Source of the DNA: Ambrosia x helenae
Taxonomy: Eukaryota > Streptophyta > Magnoliopsida > Asterales > Asteraceae
Reading direction: 5' to 3'
DNA: 64,000 nucleotides
Assembly (NCBI GenBank): GCA_030844895.1
Contig: JAUTDX010007095.1
Location: 372,001-436,000, forward strand
This document shows, piece after piece, positions 21,386-33,185 of the stretch (position 1 is the stretch's first letter; every line of letters begins with the position of its first letter). Position numbers and translations under genes: made by a program. The notes under the pieces are model-generated. The model was not told the origin of the DNA, ran no database searches, and saw only the letters and a program-made list of their open reading frames with translations.

Positions 21386-21885
21386 TTATAAGATGGGTTC
21401 GGTCCCAAACCAGACCATAAATCATGTTATTGTAGTGTTCTGTTCTGTTTATAAGATGGGTTCGGTCCCAAACCAGACCATAAATCGAGTACGAACCTGG
21501 GGTTGTACAGTTTCAATGGTCAACGAAGTTTGAAAACTAAATTATATGATTTATAAGATGGGTTCGGTCCCAAACCAGACCATAAATCATGTTATTGTAG
21601 TGTTCTGTTCTGTTTATAAGATGGGTTCGGTCCCAAACCAGACCATAAATCGAGTACGAACCTGGGGTTGTACAGTTTCAATGGTCAACGAAGTTTGAAA
21701 ACTAAATTATATGATTTATAAGATGGGTTCGGTCCCAAACCAGACCATAAATCATGTTATTGTAGTGTTCTGTTCTGTTTATAAGATGGGTTCGGTCCCA
21801 AACCAGACCATAAATCGAGTACGAACCTGGGGTTGTACAGTTTCAATGGTCAACGAAGTTTGAAAACTAAATTATATGATTTATA
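21386..21885. repeat. three tandem copies of a 165-bp unit with nested 36-bp subrepeats
   Basis: The word agatgggttcggtcccaaac occurs at 21,391, 21,454, 21,556, 21,619, 21,721 and 21,784. This gives a strict 165-bp period with two subrepeats per unit, 63 and 102 bp apart. Copies look almost identical. Each subrepeat can fold as GGTTCGGT-CCCAA-ACCAGACC with one mismatch. Confidence 0.93.
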
Positions 21886-21899
21886 AACTTGAGCAGTAT

Positions 21900-22493
21900 T
21901 GTTGACACATAGGTCATGTTACAGTATTGTGTCTCTAGGGTTATTGTTTAGCAGATCCAAAACACTAGCTTAACAACAAGGATCTGCCAATAAATTTACA
22001 ATAACATGATTTCAGCTAATTCAGTCAACATTACCTCTTTTTTGCCTTTCTTGTGAAGCTGTTTTTCATCTCTCTTTTTCCATATAATCTCATTAAAATA
22101 CATGAAGACCTATCCTCCACCGTACACATTAAAATTATGTACTTGTACCTGAAACAAGAATGTAAAATTAATATATATTCAGTGTAGCATTGTTAGAAAC
22201 TTCAATGCAAACAAAAAAGACAATCCAGCATGATAGATTGTTGTAAATGTTGCAAATTAATTTAGACCGTGTTTCAAGTTCTACCCAACTCTGCCCATGT
22301 TGACCATTTTGTTCAGAAAAGTGTTACTAATGACATTCTGAAACAATTTGCAGCATCTATAAAAATCGATAACGTACATTAAACTAAAGTCAATAATTAA
22401 TTACCTCACAGAAAAAAAACCTCATGTAAGACGTGAACACAACTGGACATTTATGCATCCCCTTGTTTTGTGCAGATGAATTTGCACAAAACC
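21900..22493. other. spacer, no gene seen
   Basis: AT-rich sequence downstream of the PPR pseudogene; likely includes its 3' untranslated region. Nothing else recognised. Confidence 0.4.
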
Positions 22494-23908
22494 TTACAGC
22501 TCTATAAATCCCAATTCAACAATTAATCCTTTCATTACTTCAAAATTTTTAGCCGATCGTATTTCTGACTGAAGCTTTCTAGCTTCTAAGTATAAACCGG
22601 AAGAATGAAGACCTTGAACAACAACCCTTCGTGTAGATTTAAACACCTTCATTCCCTGCTTCAAACAAATTAACAAAACCTTGGATGCAGTCAAAAATCT
22701 CCTTTCTTTGCAAAGGTTATGCACCATTGAGGTATAAGTAATACAATCTCTAATATCCATCATCGCAAATATATTCCAAGCCTTATCAATGTAACCAGTT
22801 TTACATAAACGATCAACCATGCAATTGTATGCAACTAAATTAGAATCAAAACCCAATGTATCCATATATTTCAATGATTTAAAGCGCCCTCAATATCACC
22901 TGCTCTGCATAGCCCATCTATTAATGTAGTATGAGTATATTCATCACATTTTAATCCCCTTTGTTCAATTTCATCCAACAGGTTATAAACTTCTTCCCAC
23001 CTGCCTTGTATGCAATACATGTTAACCAAGATATTGTAACATACAATATCGAGCTCAATACCCTTTTCAATCATTACTTGATAATATTTATGTGCTTCTT
23101 CTAATCTGCCGGTTTTAGCAAACGCACTGCTGACTGTACAGTAAGAATACGCATCATACGTGTATCCTTTCTCTTTCATTTCATAAAAACACCTTAATAC
23201 CTTCTTCAAATTTGCATGCTCGAAAACAACATTTCATAACGGTAGTGTAAGTACTAGCATTAGGTTCAAGATTTGATTCCTGAAGCTCTTTCAGGACCCG
23301 TCTTGCAGCCCGTAACCGGCCCGCTTTACAAAGCCCGTCAATCAATATGTTGTATGTGATTAATTGAGGAATGAACAACCCACTTTGCTTTGAATTCCGG
23401 AACAACCTTAAGGCGTCATCGGTATACCCGCTCTTGCAGAGACCATTAAACATGGTGTTGAAAGTGGTTGAACAAGGAGATAATTTGGGGATAATAATAT
23501 CATACAAAATATTCTTAGCTTCATCGGGTTTTTTTAATTTAAAATAGCAATGCATTAGAGTATTATAACTCCAAATATCGGGTGAAATTCCAAGCATATT
23601 CATTTCATCAAAAATATCAAAGCATCTTGAAAACAAGGAATGGTTGGAAGCGCCCGCAATCAAAGAATTGTATGTAATAACATTTGGATATATGCCTGCT
23701 TCTCTCATTCTATTCAGGATTGAATAGCCTGCATCAAGGTCAACAAAACGACAATATGCAGCAACTAATGTGTTGTATGTAACAACATCTGGTAGTGTTC
23801 CTAACCTTATAGCATCAATTATAACAGCTTCTGCTTTTCCAATTGTTGAACTTTACACAATGAAGCTACACATATATTCATCAGCCTTGTTGATAATTTA
23901 CAAACCAT
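22494..23908 (-). pseudogene. pentatricopeptide-repeat (PPR) protein, three frameshifts
   Basis: PPR proteins bind organellar RNA through tandem 35-residue helical repeats. From a minus-strand ATG at 23,908 the frame gives TRLMNICVASLCKVQQLEK, then about eleven P-class repeats (for example VVTYNTLVAAYCRF, NVITYNSLIAGASN, DIWSYNTLMHCYFKL, QLITYNILIDGLCKAGRL, DEYTHTTLIDGLCRAGDI), and ends at 22,494. Three one-base frameshifts break it: near 23,845 (A-run), 23,197 (T-run) and 22,866. Sequence on both sides of each break stays PPR-like, so either a recent pseudogene or base-call errors. The layout resembles Arabidopsis At5g46680 as I remember it. Intronless as read. Confidence 0.85.
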
Positions 23909-25341
23909 TGCTTATCAACTCTGCAGTATTCAATTGTTGAGCTCCATTCGCACCACCAAGATGACTCTGTAAAAAACTTAATATTTATAAATTAAATATA
24001 AATGAAAACAAAAAGGTATATCATTTTCATTGCATATAAGACAATAAAGGAAATGTCTTGCACAAAAAATAATTATAATAGAAATGAGCCTTCTTTGCAG
24101 TTAAAGAAATTGTGAGCACAATGGACATAACTGATAACACCAATTCTGAAGTGTTAGGTCACATATCCCTATACACAATAGAATTAACCATATTACTCGT
24201 TTGTGTCGCTTAGATTTGCATATGTGATTATGTGTGCTTGATTTTCAAACCGTTGTATGCAGATACCATGCCAAGTTGCCAACTTAGCAATAATGTACTA
24301 AGGATTATCATGACTTACAAAGAGAGAATGTTTATGCAAACGGCACAAGGTGATCCTATCACAAAATTGATTGATTGCCAGAATGCCAGTATTTGACATT
24401 TTGACCAACCACCGATCAAAGGTATGCATTTGAAACATAGTGCATACCTCAAGAACTGACATATATTTTGAAAACAAATGCTGATTTAAATAATCCCCTT
24501 GTGCTTTGAGAAGTTTATGTAAAATCACGCGACCATGAAAGTTTCAATAAGTCGCTCTACATGTAGCGTTTCTATAGTATAGCATACCAATCTACAAGGA
24601 CAAATATAAAGCAACCTTTTAACCTAAAGCAACTATCATAAACAATGACAACAGTCAAACAGGTAAGTTAAGATTCAAATTTGTTTAAAAAAAAACAAAG
24701 AAACAAAGTCCCACACTTAGAATTTCTGGTGCCATTATAATAAAAAGGCACTATCATTACATAAAAATAAGAAAATGAAAGCCAAATATAACCATTTATT
24801 TAGGTGACTTACTGAAGGATATATTAAATCCCTATGACAAATAACATTCCATGAGTCTAATTTGTAGGCATATTATGTACCCAATAACAAGGCATTCACA
24901 GAATGTTCTAAAATTCACAAATTACAAATAAACACATCTCAACGGCATTTCATCGAACACTTGGCGTGCATCACACTTACAACTTTATACTCACAACAAT
25001 AACCCCACAAAATCTTGAATCTACAACTACCCATTATAAACAATTGCTGATTTGACCAGTTACACCCATGATTTTGAACCATATCACAAGATTTTTAACA
25101 TTTGCGTTAAATTATATATATGAAGTCGACCGGTGTTTGGTATTATTATATAAAGATTCGAACATTGGAATGGAAAGGAGAGGTACCTAATTTGAGTTGA
25201 GGATCGTCTAAGAACATACACAAATTGGAGATGTGAGGTAGAAGACACTCGTTTCTTTGGGTTGATGTTTGGGGGGCCTTTGGAGTGGGTTAAACGAGCA
25301 AACAAGCCTAAAATAATCTCAACCCCAATTCTTTAAAAATT
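23909..25341. other. spacer, no gene seen
   Basis: AT-rich. Short open frames (for example 24,298-24,528 minus) show no domain motif. Expected to hold the PPR promoter. Confidence 0.4.
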
Positions 25342-25356
25342 AGGTAAGAGTAACTT

Positions 25357-25491
25357 GCCAATAACCTCGAGCTGGGTGAGGTGGGAAGGTTTACCTCCTA
25401 AGAGGGTTCCTGCCCGAGCGTGGTTAAGGGTTCCGGTTAAGACAATGCATGAGGCTGAGGTCACGGGTGAGCAATTAGCCGTTTAAAAAAG
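25357..25491 (+). mobile_element. short SINE with 15-bp target-site duplication
   Basis: Perfect direct repeats AGGTAAGAGTAACTT flank it (25,342-25,356 and 25,492-25,506). It ends TTAGCCGTTTAAAAAAG, close to the tail of the SINE at 13,402 (GGCCATTCAAAAAAA). The body, GAGGTGGGAAGGTTTACC followed by GAGGGTTCCTGCCCGAG, recurs near 39,970. The B box is degenerate. Confidence 0.75.
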
Positions 25492-25759
25492 AGGTAAGAG
25501 TAACTTTCATAGTTTCGCCGAACATAACGGGATTAAAATCCGCGTCAAACTTATAATTTGATCTTGAATGTTGTTTGTTATAAACCTCCGCAACCTAACC
25601 AACTTAGTTTTCGGTAAAATCTAAAATGACCGACTCGATACACATAAATTTATTTTTGAAACCATGAAGCGAAAAAGCTGGTCCCAAGGCCCACCCTGGC
25701 ACAAAGAAAGGATCACTCATGTGTGGAGCCCACCCATGAAGTCCACAAGAGGCTTGTAG

Positions 25760-26055
25760 TAGGGATGAGCTCGGGACGGTATCGGTACCGAACTGATACC
25801 GATCCTGACAATACCGATACCGAACACATACGGTACGGTACGGTATCGGTTTGGTATCGGTACGGTACCGGTATGGTATCGGTATTTTACCTTAAAATAC
25901 TGATACCATACCGATCCCGATAATACCGAAACCGAAAATCCATAAATATGGGTGCCGATACCGATCCCGAAACCCCTCGGTTCGGTATCGGTTCGGTACG
26001 GTATCGGGATCGGGATGGGACGGGATCAGTATTCGGCCTTGTATGTTCATCCCTA
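25760..26055. mobile_element. hAT-type MITE rich in GTATCGG/GGTACC
   Basis: Ends TAGGGATGAGC and GTTCATCCCTA form short inverted repeats. The 8-bp flanks are GCTTGTAG (25,752-25,759) and GTTTGTAG (26,056-26,063), 7 of 8 identical, the duplication length of hAT elements. The 296-bp interior is almost entirely permutations of ggtatcgg, ggtacggt and ccgatacc and has no coding capacity. Confidence 0.85.
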
Positions 26056-26296
26056 GTTTGTAGTTCCAGTCATTCAACCGGACTTGAGAGATGAGGAGTG
26101 AACTTGGTTGATGTCTACTCCTTAAATTCAACCATGGGAGCGTTATGAATGTTCTTGCTTTACAAGTATTAGATGTTACAAACACTATTTGTTTAATCAT
26201 TAATGAATAGCTTAAACCATCTTAAAATTTTACAGTTTGGTTGTAAACTAACATGATATTTATTGAATCTATAATTCAATTCAATAACTTCTCTCT

Positions 26297-28022
26297 ATGG
26301 GCTCTCGCCGGAAACCTATTCCGGTGGAGACATTGGCTAGAATAACAAAGTTCTATGTATCAAATATTCCGGATAGATGCAGTGGAGCAGATTTGGCTAA
26401 GGAGATAAGGAATTTTGGGTCGATATTCGATATTTACATAGCAAGGAAAAGGGATAGGGAGGGGAAACAGTTCGCGTTTGTTTCCCTTCTGGATGTCAAG
26501 GATCGTCGCGAGATGGAGAAGGTATTGTCTTCCATTCGATTGGGAGAATTCAAACTGAAGGTTAATGTTGCAAGATTCGTACTGGAGGATGGAGAAATTA
26601 ACAAGCAACGTTTTTATGGTCCTCCCAAGAGTGGTGGGTCAGGTCACCAGTTCTGTACGGATGAAGGGTCCACGAGGAAGAATGATTTTGCGACAAACAT
26701 TATGTCATTCAAGGAAGCGTTTTCTGGGGCTTCTAAAGGGAAAACGATTGAAATTGACGATAATGTTTGTGCTTTTGGATCTCTACATGGAAGATCGATA
26801 GTCGTTCGATTATGCTCTTTAGAGGTTCTTAAGCAAATAAGGTGGCTGCTGCAAGAGATGGGGCTTCAGGAAGGAGAGGTTTGGGTGGTCTGATGGTGTT
26901 GATAACTTTTTTGACAAAGGAGCATGCTATAATGGCCAGAGACGAGATAGTCGGTAGGCCGGAGTTGTTTAAGTCTGCGGAGGTTTGGGAAGGGCAAGTA
27001 ATGCCTTTTGAACGTGTTGCATGGTTGAAGGTAACGGGTCTCCCGTTAAGCTTGGTAGATGATAAGGTTTTTGAAAACATTGGGGAGTTCTTTGGAGAGG
27101 TGATTTACAAACCATGCTCGGAAAGGATCAAGCTGGATTCGTCAGTTTTCTTGATTGGGGTACTGATGAAGCATGGAGAGCGTGTTCAAGAGACCATCTT
27201 CATCAAGTGGCGTGGCAAAAAGATCAAAATCTAGATTGAGGAAGACACTAAAGTCTGGATTTCGAAATTCATCACTAACGCAGATGGTGGAGGGACCGGG
27301 GTTCCGATGAACGATAATGACAAGGAAGAAGAACTGGTGGCGGATTCAGTACATTCTCCGGCGAGGCAACCAGGTTTGGAAAGGGAGGAAAATATGGAAG
27401 CAATTAATGTTGAAATTTATGGTGATAGGAGAGAGAATGAAGGAATTAACGAGGACAGTAATGGGAATAATGATGTGGGCATTAATAGCCCAATCATTGG
27501 TCAAAAGGGTGAGAATTCTGTATATGGAAATGAGGGTGGCGATTATGGTATCATTAATGGGGTAGTTGACTCGGTTAAAACTCTTAAGAGAAAGAAGTCA
27601 ATTGTTAAATTTGTTGAATTGGGAAATGATTCTGGGGCCAAGTATTCCAGTAGTAATGACAGGCCAAATAAGGGCCTAAAAATGATGGGCTATCTGATGA
27701 CGACCCATTTAACCTTAACCCTTTTATATTGGGCCATGATGTTAATGTGGTAAAAAGTAGGGGTGCAGGCCCAATCCATACGTCAAACTCATTTCAGGCA
27801 TTACTTGATGAGAATGATGGAAACACTGAGGAGAATGTAATCGGCGAACAGGGTGCTGACCCAGGTTTTTCCGTCTCGCCAAATTCGCAAGTGGTAGCTA
27901 CGGATCGGGAACTAGATGCCACAAAGGAGTTTGGTGACGGAATGGGTATTGACTTACACGATTTTGATAGATTGGTTGCCAATACAATTGAAGGTGAAGA
28001 GTTACAGTCTGGTAAGTCATGA
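26297..28022 (+). pseudogene. LINE ORF1 (RRM plus DUF4283-like region), disrupted
   Basis: RNA-binding chaperone of plant L1 elements. The N-terminal RRM has RNP2 FYVSNI and RNP1 KQFAFVSL. The frame shifts near 26,885 into a DUF4283-like part with MPFERVAWLKVTGLPL. A TAG at 27,232 interrupts it, and another shift near 27,740 leads to a Ser/Asp-rich tail with SFQALLDEND, ending at TGA 28,020-28,022. That stop overlaps the ORF2 start as ATGA. No zinc knuckle was recognised. Confidence 0.85.
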
Positions 28023-31000
28023 ATTATTTATCTTTGAATATTAGAGGGGTGGGGGCGATTGGGAAGGCTCCTTGGTGTAAAGGTATGATTTCCAAGTTCA
28101 AAGTCGATTTCTTGGGCCTCCAAGAAACTCGCCTTGCTAATTCTGATAAGTTTTGTGTCGAATCGATTTGGGGCAATAGGGAGTGTGAGGTTGACATTGT
28201 TAATGCCAGGGGTAAGTCACGTGGGTTGGTTAGTGTGTGGAATCCCAGAAAATTTAAAAAAATAAAGTCTATTCTGGATCATAATTTTATTGTGACGATC
28301 GGTAATCTGATAGAAGATGGGTCCGTGTTGAATGTGGTTAATGTATATGCTCCGTAAAAGGTGGGGGGAAAAGCCGAGTTATGGAAACGTCTCTTAGATG
28401 TTATGCGAGGGTTACCTGGAATGTGGATATTATTAGGCGATTTTAACTCGGTGAGATGGGATTGTGAAAGAAAAAATTCCAGATTCAATGATAGGGCTGC
28501 CCGTGAATTTAATGATTTTATTGATGACGCATGTTTACAAGAATTTAATATGCAGGGTAGCAATTTCACCTTCATGACAGGTAACGGTAAGGAGGCAAAG
28601 ATGAGCAAAATAGATCGTATACTGGTGTGTCAAGAGTTCTTTAATAAATGGCATGGAGCTTGTCTTAGAGCGTTTCCAAGGGAGTTGTCCGACCACATGC
28701 CGTTGTTACTCATTATTGAAGACGTGAATTACGGGGCTAAACCATTCAAGTGGTTTAACTCGTGGTTGGACCGGGATGGGTGTGAAGAAACTGTTCGTGC
28801 TGCGTGGAACTCGGTGTTGTATGAAGGTCCGGCAGATGTTGCGATCTCTAAAAAGTTCATGGCAATGAAAACGGCGTTGAAGAAATGGTGGAAAGAGGTT
28901 ATTAAAAAAGAAGGGGCCGAATTAGAATGTGTCAACAACGATATTAATCGGCTTGAGAAGATTATGGAGACTCGCAACCTTGACGAAGATGAGCAGTGGA
29001 TTTGGGAGGAGAGTAAGAAAGAGGCGGAAAGGTTGACTTTTTTGAAGAACAAAGACCTTAAACAAAAATCTCGGGTCACGTGGGCTTCTTTGGGGGATGA
29101 GAACTCGGCTTATTTCCACAGATGTATTAATGGAAGGAAAGTGGCTAATGATATCCCGGGGGTCTTGGTGGATGGGGTTTGGATTTCTAAACCTACATTA
29201 GTCAAACAAGAAGTTCTTCGCTTTTATAGAGATCTTTTTCGTGAGACAAATGGTAGAAGACCGTTTTGTGTTTTTGATAATTTGAAACAGGTTCCCGGTG
29301 AAAAGATGGATCACTTGGTTGCTCCTTTCTCAAAGGAAGAAGTTAAAGAGGCGGTTTGGGATTGCGGGTCTGATAAGGCGCCTGGTCCAGACGGGTTTAA
29401 TTTTCACTTTATTAAACACTTCTGGAATATGATGGAGGAAGATTTTTGCAGGCTTCTTGATGAATTCCACGACATGGGCCATATTAATAAAGAATGCAGC
29501 TTATCTTACATCACTCTTATAGCAAAGAATAAAGCGCCGACGGATTTGAAAGATTACCGACCCATAAATCTTGTGGGGGTTATTAATAAAGTGATTTCTA
29601 AAGTGATAGCGGCTAGAATCAAAACCGTCATGGGAGATGTGATTTCTGAGTCGCAATCAGCTTTTCTTAGGGAACGTTTTATTTTGGATGGTCCCCTAGT
29701 TCTTAACGAGTTGATTGGGTGGTTGAAAAGTTCTAAGAAGAAGGCTTTCTTTCTGAAGATCGATTTCGAAAAGGCGTATGATAATGTGAACTGGGAGTTC
29801 CTATTGTCCATTATGCATCAGATGGGTTTCCCGGATAAATGGTGCTCATGGATTAGAGGTATTGTCAAGGCTGCCCGTTCCACGGTGTTAGTTAATGGCT
29901 CGCCTACATTTGAGTTCTCATGTCAAAAAGGGCTAAGACAAGGTGACCCCTTGTCGCCTTTTTTATTTATTATTGTGATGGAGGGTTTGGCGAATTTGGC
30001 CACCAAGGCTTGTTTGACAGGAGATATTGATGGAATCAACGTCAATAGGGGGTTTAGTATTCCTCATATGTTATACGCCGACGACGCGTTGTTAATTGGG
30101 GTCGTGGTCGATAAATAATGTTATTATGACAAATAGGCTGCTGCGGCTATTTTATATGATTTCTGGACTCAAAATAAATGTCCAAAAATCTCAAATTTTC
30201 GGTATTGGGGTGCCCTTTGTCGAAGTGTCTGCCATGGCGGACATGTTGGGGTGTAAAATAGGCGAGCTCCCTTTTAATTATCTTGGCATCAAAATTGGTG
30301 CTAATATGAATAAGACGGTGCATTGGGGTTCGGTTATTGATACGGTGAAGAATAGACTACTATCTTGGAAGGCGAAGATGTTATCTATGGGTGGGCGTTT
30401 GACGTTGATTAAATCGGTCCTCGCGAGTCTTCCGGTATACTACTTCTCCCTGTTCAAAGCTCCAGTAGAGGTTATGGAAGAGTTGGAGAGATTAATGAAA
30501 AGGTTTTTGTGGAATGGGAATAAAGGTACCAAAGATATTCATTGGGTTTCATGGGAAGTGATCACGAAACCTATAAAATATGGGGGGTTAGGTATTTCTA
30601 AGTTGCGCGACGTAAATGTGGCCTTGTTGGTTAAATGGGCCTGGAGGTTCAAGACCAATCGTGAAGGGTTATGGAAAAAAACGGTGCTTAGCATCCATGG
30701 AGGTCGGAGTAAGTGGCCGTTTCTTCCGGTCAAAAGGTCCCTCCCGGGAGTTTGGAAGGCCATAGTTAACATGTTGGAGACATTTCGTATAAATGGGCAG
30801 CCGGTTGCAAGTTTGATCTCGTGTAGTTTGGGAAACGGGGATCGTATTAGCTTTTGGAAGGACGTTTGGTATGGTGAGTCTCCTCTATATATTAGATGGC
30901 CAAGGTTATATGAGTTGGAAAAAAACAAGGAATGTGCAGGTAGTTCCAGGGTGGTTCATAACGGGTCTCGATACGAAATGTCACCAAATTGGCCATCAAA

Positions 31001-31680
31001 TGTGCATACAGTTGAAGGTTTATCGGAAAAAACAAGATGTTCTATATATGCTATCTCAGGTGCGGTTACTTAATAGAGACGATTTGTGGATTTGGAACAA
31101 AAATCCTGCAGTAGAATTCTCGGTGGCAGCGGTCAAAGAAAGTATCCAGCAGCAAACTGGAAACAGTTCTAGTAGCCGTTTCTGTTGGGTGAAGTGGGTT
31201 CCGCTCAAGGTGAACATCTCGGTGTGGAGAATCGACAAAGGCAGACTACCAACGCGGGTAGAATTGATCAAAAGGAAAGTTGATCTTCCTAGTACGACGT
31301 GCCCGATGTGCAATTCAGAGGAGGAGGATCTCAGCCATGTGCTGTTCAGCTGTATTATCGCCTCAGCAGTCTGGACAGGCATATGGAAATGGTGTAATTT
31401 GGACGCTGCTCAATTTCCGGACCTCGATGCAGTCTTAAATTGGCAGAATCTGAGAAGCAGGAACGTGAAGGGCAAGAAGATCATAGGAGGTATTCTATGG
31501 ATTACTAGTTGGTCGATTTGGAAAGGGCGGAACGAGGTGGTGTTTCAGAACAGCGAGCCTAAGGTGACGGAGACAGTTGCGGTGATCAAGAAATTGTCTT
31601 TTATTTGGTTAAAGTATAGATCAAAGTGTAATAGGATTGAATGGTATGATTGGGTTAAAAATCCGTTGTATATGCTGTAA
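28019..31680 (+). pseudogene. LINE ORF2: endonuclease, reverse transcriptase, zf-RVT; disrupted
   Basis: The N-terminal AP endonuclease has LSLNIRGVG, LQETR, GDFNSVR and LSDHMPL. The RT has DKAPGPDGF, YRPINL, LKIDFEKAYD, LRQGDPLSP and the catalytic YADD (about 30,075). The C-terminal zf-RVT has WVPLKVNISVWR and CPMCNSEEED. Breaks: TAA at 28,355 where a Gln codon is expected after VNVYAP, a frameshift near 30,100 just after the YADD box, and a shift near 31,000-31,030. Otherwise colinear with plant L1 ORF2 proteins, which nick DNA and copy their own RNA at the nick. Confidence 0.92.
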
Positions 31681-31774
31681 TAGTTGGCGTGTGTGGTCCT
31701 TTCTCTGAGGACCGCGCCGTCGTGTTTTGTTGAATGAAGTTTATCTTTCAAAAAAAAACATGATATTTATTGAA

Positions 31775-33185
31775 CCATGAGATTATGAATATCATGGATA
31801 GATGATTGTGAATTGTCGAATTGGTTTCATTTGGAGAATTTAAGGCTTACCATTCTTTTTACAAGTTTTTTTTTTACAAGGCTTGCATTCTGTTTGTTTG
31901 TATTTCTTTATCTATGTTCGTTTAATATATTAATGAATGAACATATTAAAACAAGCACATGAAAAATCTAATATATGCTTGTTTTTGTGTGCGTGTTCAC
32001 CTCTTTATTTGGTTAAATGGTAAACAAACATAAACATAGCTTTGTCCATGTTCATTCATTCCATTTACTACCCTAATTTAGAATTTGTGAATTTAAGTCT
32101 TTTAGATAGTTGCTTACGATTCTTCTTCTTATTTTTTTTTTTTTTTTGCAAGGGCATTTGTGACGATTTAAACTCACGCCACTTTGTGTGGGGGTGGCAA
32201 GTTAGAGCATCGGTTGGTAAGGGACTATAAGTAGAAAAACAAACACGGGTCGTGGGTAGGCAAGTGAATATGTGTATGGTTACAAGTTGTTTTCTTATGT
32301 TCGTAGGTGGCGGGTGTGCATAATCCATCATGAATAATCTGCGCTTACAAATTTACAAATCCCTTTTGTCCCAACCAAACCATGACAAATTTACTAACCA
32401 TGAAATTCTAAATCAATAAGACCATTTACACATCGTCAAGGATGAGAAGCCAAGGACCACTGATGCGTTTATGGCTTTATGGTCCAACTGTTTTTTATGG
32501 GATTTCTTCCACCAAATTCGAAGTGATTCTCGGTTATGGCTATGACGGTTAATCCATTGGTCCGATGCGTTTTTGGCTTTATGGTCGGACTGATTTTTAG
32601 GTCGATCGTGGTTAGCTTTCGGTTAATCCCCATAATTATTTTTTTTATTTTTGTTTGTGTTCCAAGTGCATGCTGGCATTGTTGAACTTTGATTTGAACT
32701 AGTTGAAGATCATGACTGGAAATATGCATATGTGAAAAACAAGAAACACAAAGCTCAGAAAGCTTCATGACTGGAAATAACCATCGGTTATCGGTTTAAA
32801 TCGGTTGGGTTATCTCAATCAAGGCTTGATTATCGGTTATGGTAGTTAATTTGGTCACCCCTAGACAATTCATTTAAAACAATACAAATTCGATTAAGCA
32901 AAAATATCATAAATCTTATGGTTATAATTCACAAAAGAAGTTAAAGATTTGGCCACACAGTCCACACTACCTTTTTATATCCTACTTCAAAATTAGAAAA
33001 AAACCAACGAACAATAATAATATGCATTCGCCAGTAACAAACAAATTAATCAAGTCAGTAGTAACAAAATACTTCCTAATCAAATCAATCTAATTAATTC
33101 ATAAAGACCAAGATCATAATAAGCTAAATGATCTTATTCAAACTATCCACACACCACCATACGCCACCACAAACCACCAGTCTTC
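31775..33185. other. spacer with decayed hAT-type repeat pieces
   Basis: No gene seen. A pair of similar segments (gatgcgttta/tggctttatggtc near 32,463 and 32,564) and a piece ending ggtcacccctag (about 32,780-32,870, words ggttatcggttt) look like remnants of hAT-type MITEs. Confidence 0.45.

Larger units (their letters stand above)
26268..31757 (+). mobile_element. full-length L1-type LINE, decayed
   Basis: Flanked by perfect 17-bp duplications ACATGATATTTATTGAA (26,251-26,267 and 31,758-31,774), and ends in a short A tail (31,750-31,757). About 5.49 kb, with a 29-bp 5' leader before ORF1, ORF1 (26,297-28,022) and ORF2 (28,019-31,680). The recognisable target duplication shows that both ends are intact, while several stops and frameshifts make it immobile. 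Confidence 0.93.
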
